From contig NZ_CP096147.1 of the NCBI RefSeq assembly GCF_026016445.1, forward strand, positions 904,501-968,500: a stretch of DNA of 64,000 nt. The letters are read 5' to 3'. The stretch comes from Cognatishimia activa (GTDB lineage: Bacteria > Pseudomonadota > Alphaproteobacteria > Rhodobacterales > Rhodobacteraceae). The notes below the pieces were generated by a model, which worked only from the letters and a program-made list of their open reading frames with translations, was not told where the DNA came from and did not search any database. Within the stretch, counting starts at the first letter, position 1. Every line of letters starts with the position of its first letter. Position numbers and translations under genes: made by a program. Positions 63,835 through 64,000 of this stretch are shown here, one piece after another.

Positions 63835-63867
63835 AAAAAACGGGTGGCTTTGGCCACCCGTTTTTTT
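63835..63867. terminator. Bidirectional intrinsic terminator
   Basis: CGGGTGGC (63841-63848) and GCCACCCG (63853-63860) pair around TTTG, with an A run before and a T run after, so it works on both strands. It ends transcripts of the tRNA-Leu locus from the left and of the gene at 63878 from the right. Confidence 0.92.
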
Positions 63868-63877
63868 GTTTTCCCGG

Positions 63878-64000
63878 TCACTTATAGAGTATCGCTGCTT
63901 CGTGTTTCTGAGCCACACGACGAGCGGTTTGAAAGACCTCTGAAGGTCGGATCTGAAGCTCTGGGAAGAGTTCATAAATCTCCTCCCGCTGCGCGATATC
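63878..64000 (-). CDS. C-terminal end of an unidentified protein (partial)
   Basis: The last 40 codons of a minus-strand gene that continues past the window: DIAQREEIYELFPELQIRPS then EVFQTARRVAQKHEAAILYK and TGA. The composition is a normal protein and the stop lies 11 bases from the terminator that would serve it. Too little is present to name the family. Confidence 0.62.
   Translation of the reverse strand, partial: DIAQREEIYELFPELQIRPSEVFQTARRVAQKHEAAILYK

Overview
The window is a piece of chromosome from a marine Roseobacter-type alphaproteobacterium (Rhodobacteraceae). The grounds are a complex I operon interrupted by the small extra genes typical of that family (DUF5337- and DUF5333-type proteins, a long NuoE), a complete liu-type leucine degradation cluster, an arginase/CtlX/ornithine cyclodeaminase cluster, and the overall style of the proteins. 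All names come from reading motifs and gene order; no database was searched.

Layout. 1-4816: cell-wall precursor genes glmS (partial) and glmU on the minus strand, a phosphoglycolate-phosphatase-like HAD enzyme, a DegT-type aminotransferase and an EamA transporter. 5020-12177: the leucine/isovalerate operon ivd-mccB-mccA-GST-hmgL-liuC. 12544-31128: nuoA-N with nine non-nuo genes woven in, including a 59-codon membrane protein gene between nuoC and nuoD and a helix-hairpin-helix-like domain present both on NuoE and on the next protein. 31229-34437: birA, coaX and RNase J. 34467-41969 (minus): a small secreted protein, rhlE, two paralogous glycosyltransferases, prfC and a Hint-domain protein. 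42113-46719: an atypical SDR, a HEAT-repeat DNA alkylation repair protein, a sodium:solute symporter and an orphan ABC ATPase.

46730-51206 is a divergent cluster of flavin reductase, YdhF-like aldo-keto reductase and SsuD-like monooxygenase facing a GntR regulator and a Gfo/Idh/MocA protein. I read it as an oxygenolytic sulfoquinovose pathway (sulfo-SMO type), with the MocA protein as candidate NAD-dependent sulfoquinovosidase. 51272-60464 holds an MFS transporter, AlkA-type glycosylase, esterase, a small HTH protein, a small membrane protein, an HNH nuclease, the arginine catabolic genes with a divergent Lrp regulator, dsbB and yqaA.

60936-63867 is the most unusual part. A complete tRNA-Leu(CAA) is followed by one large AT-richer gene for a KAP-type P-loop NTPase, then by a second 3' half of tRNA-Leu joined to a strong terminator. 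The two tRNA copies carry different variable arms, and a 13-bp sequence is found in inverted orientation just inside both ends. This looks like a 2.8-kb integrated element with attachment and arm sites and one probable defence gene but no integrase. The links across the window are mostly metabolic: BirA would biotinylate MccA, and NADH and acyl-CoA electrons from leucine breakdown would enter the respiratory chain that complex I feeds.
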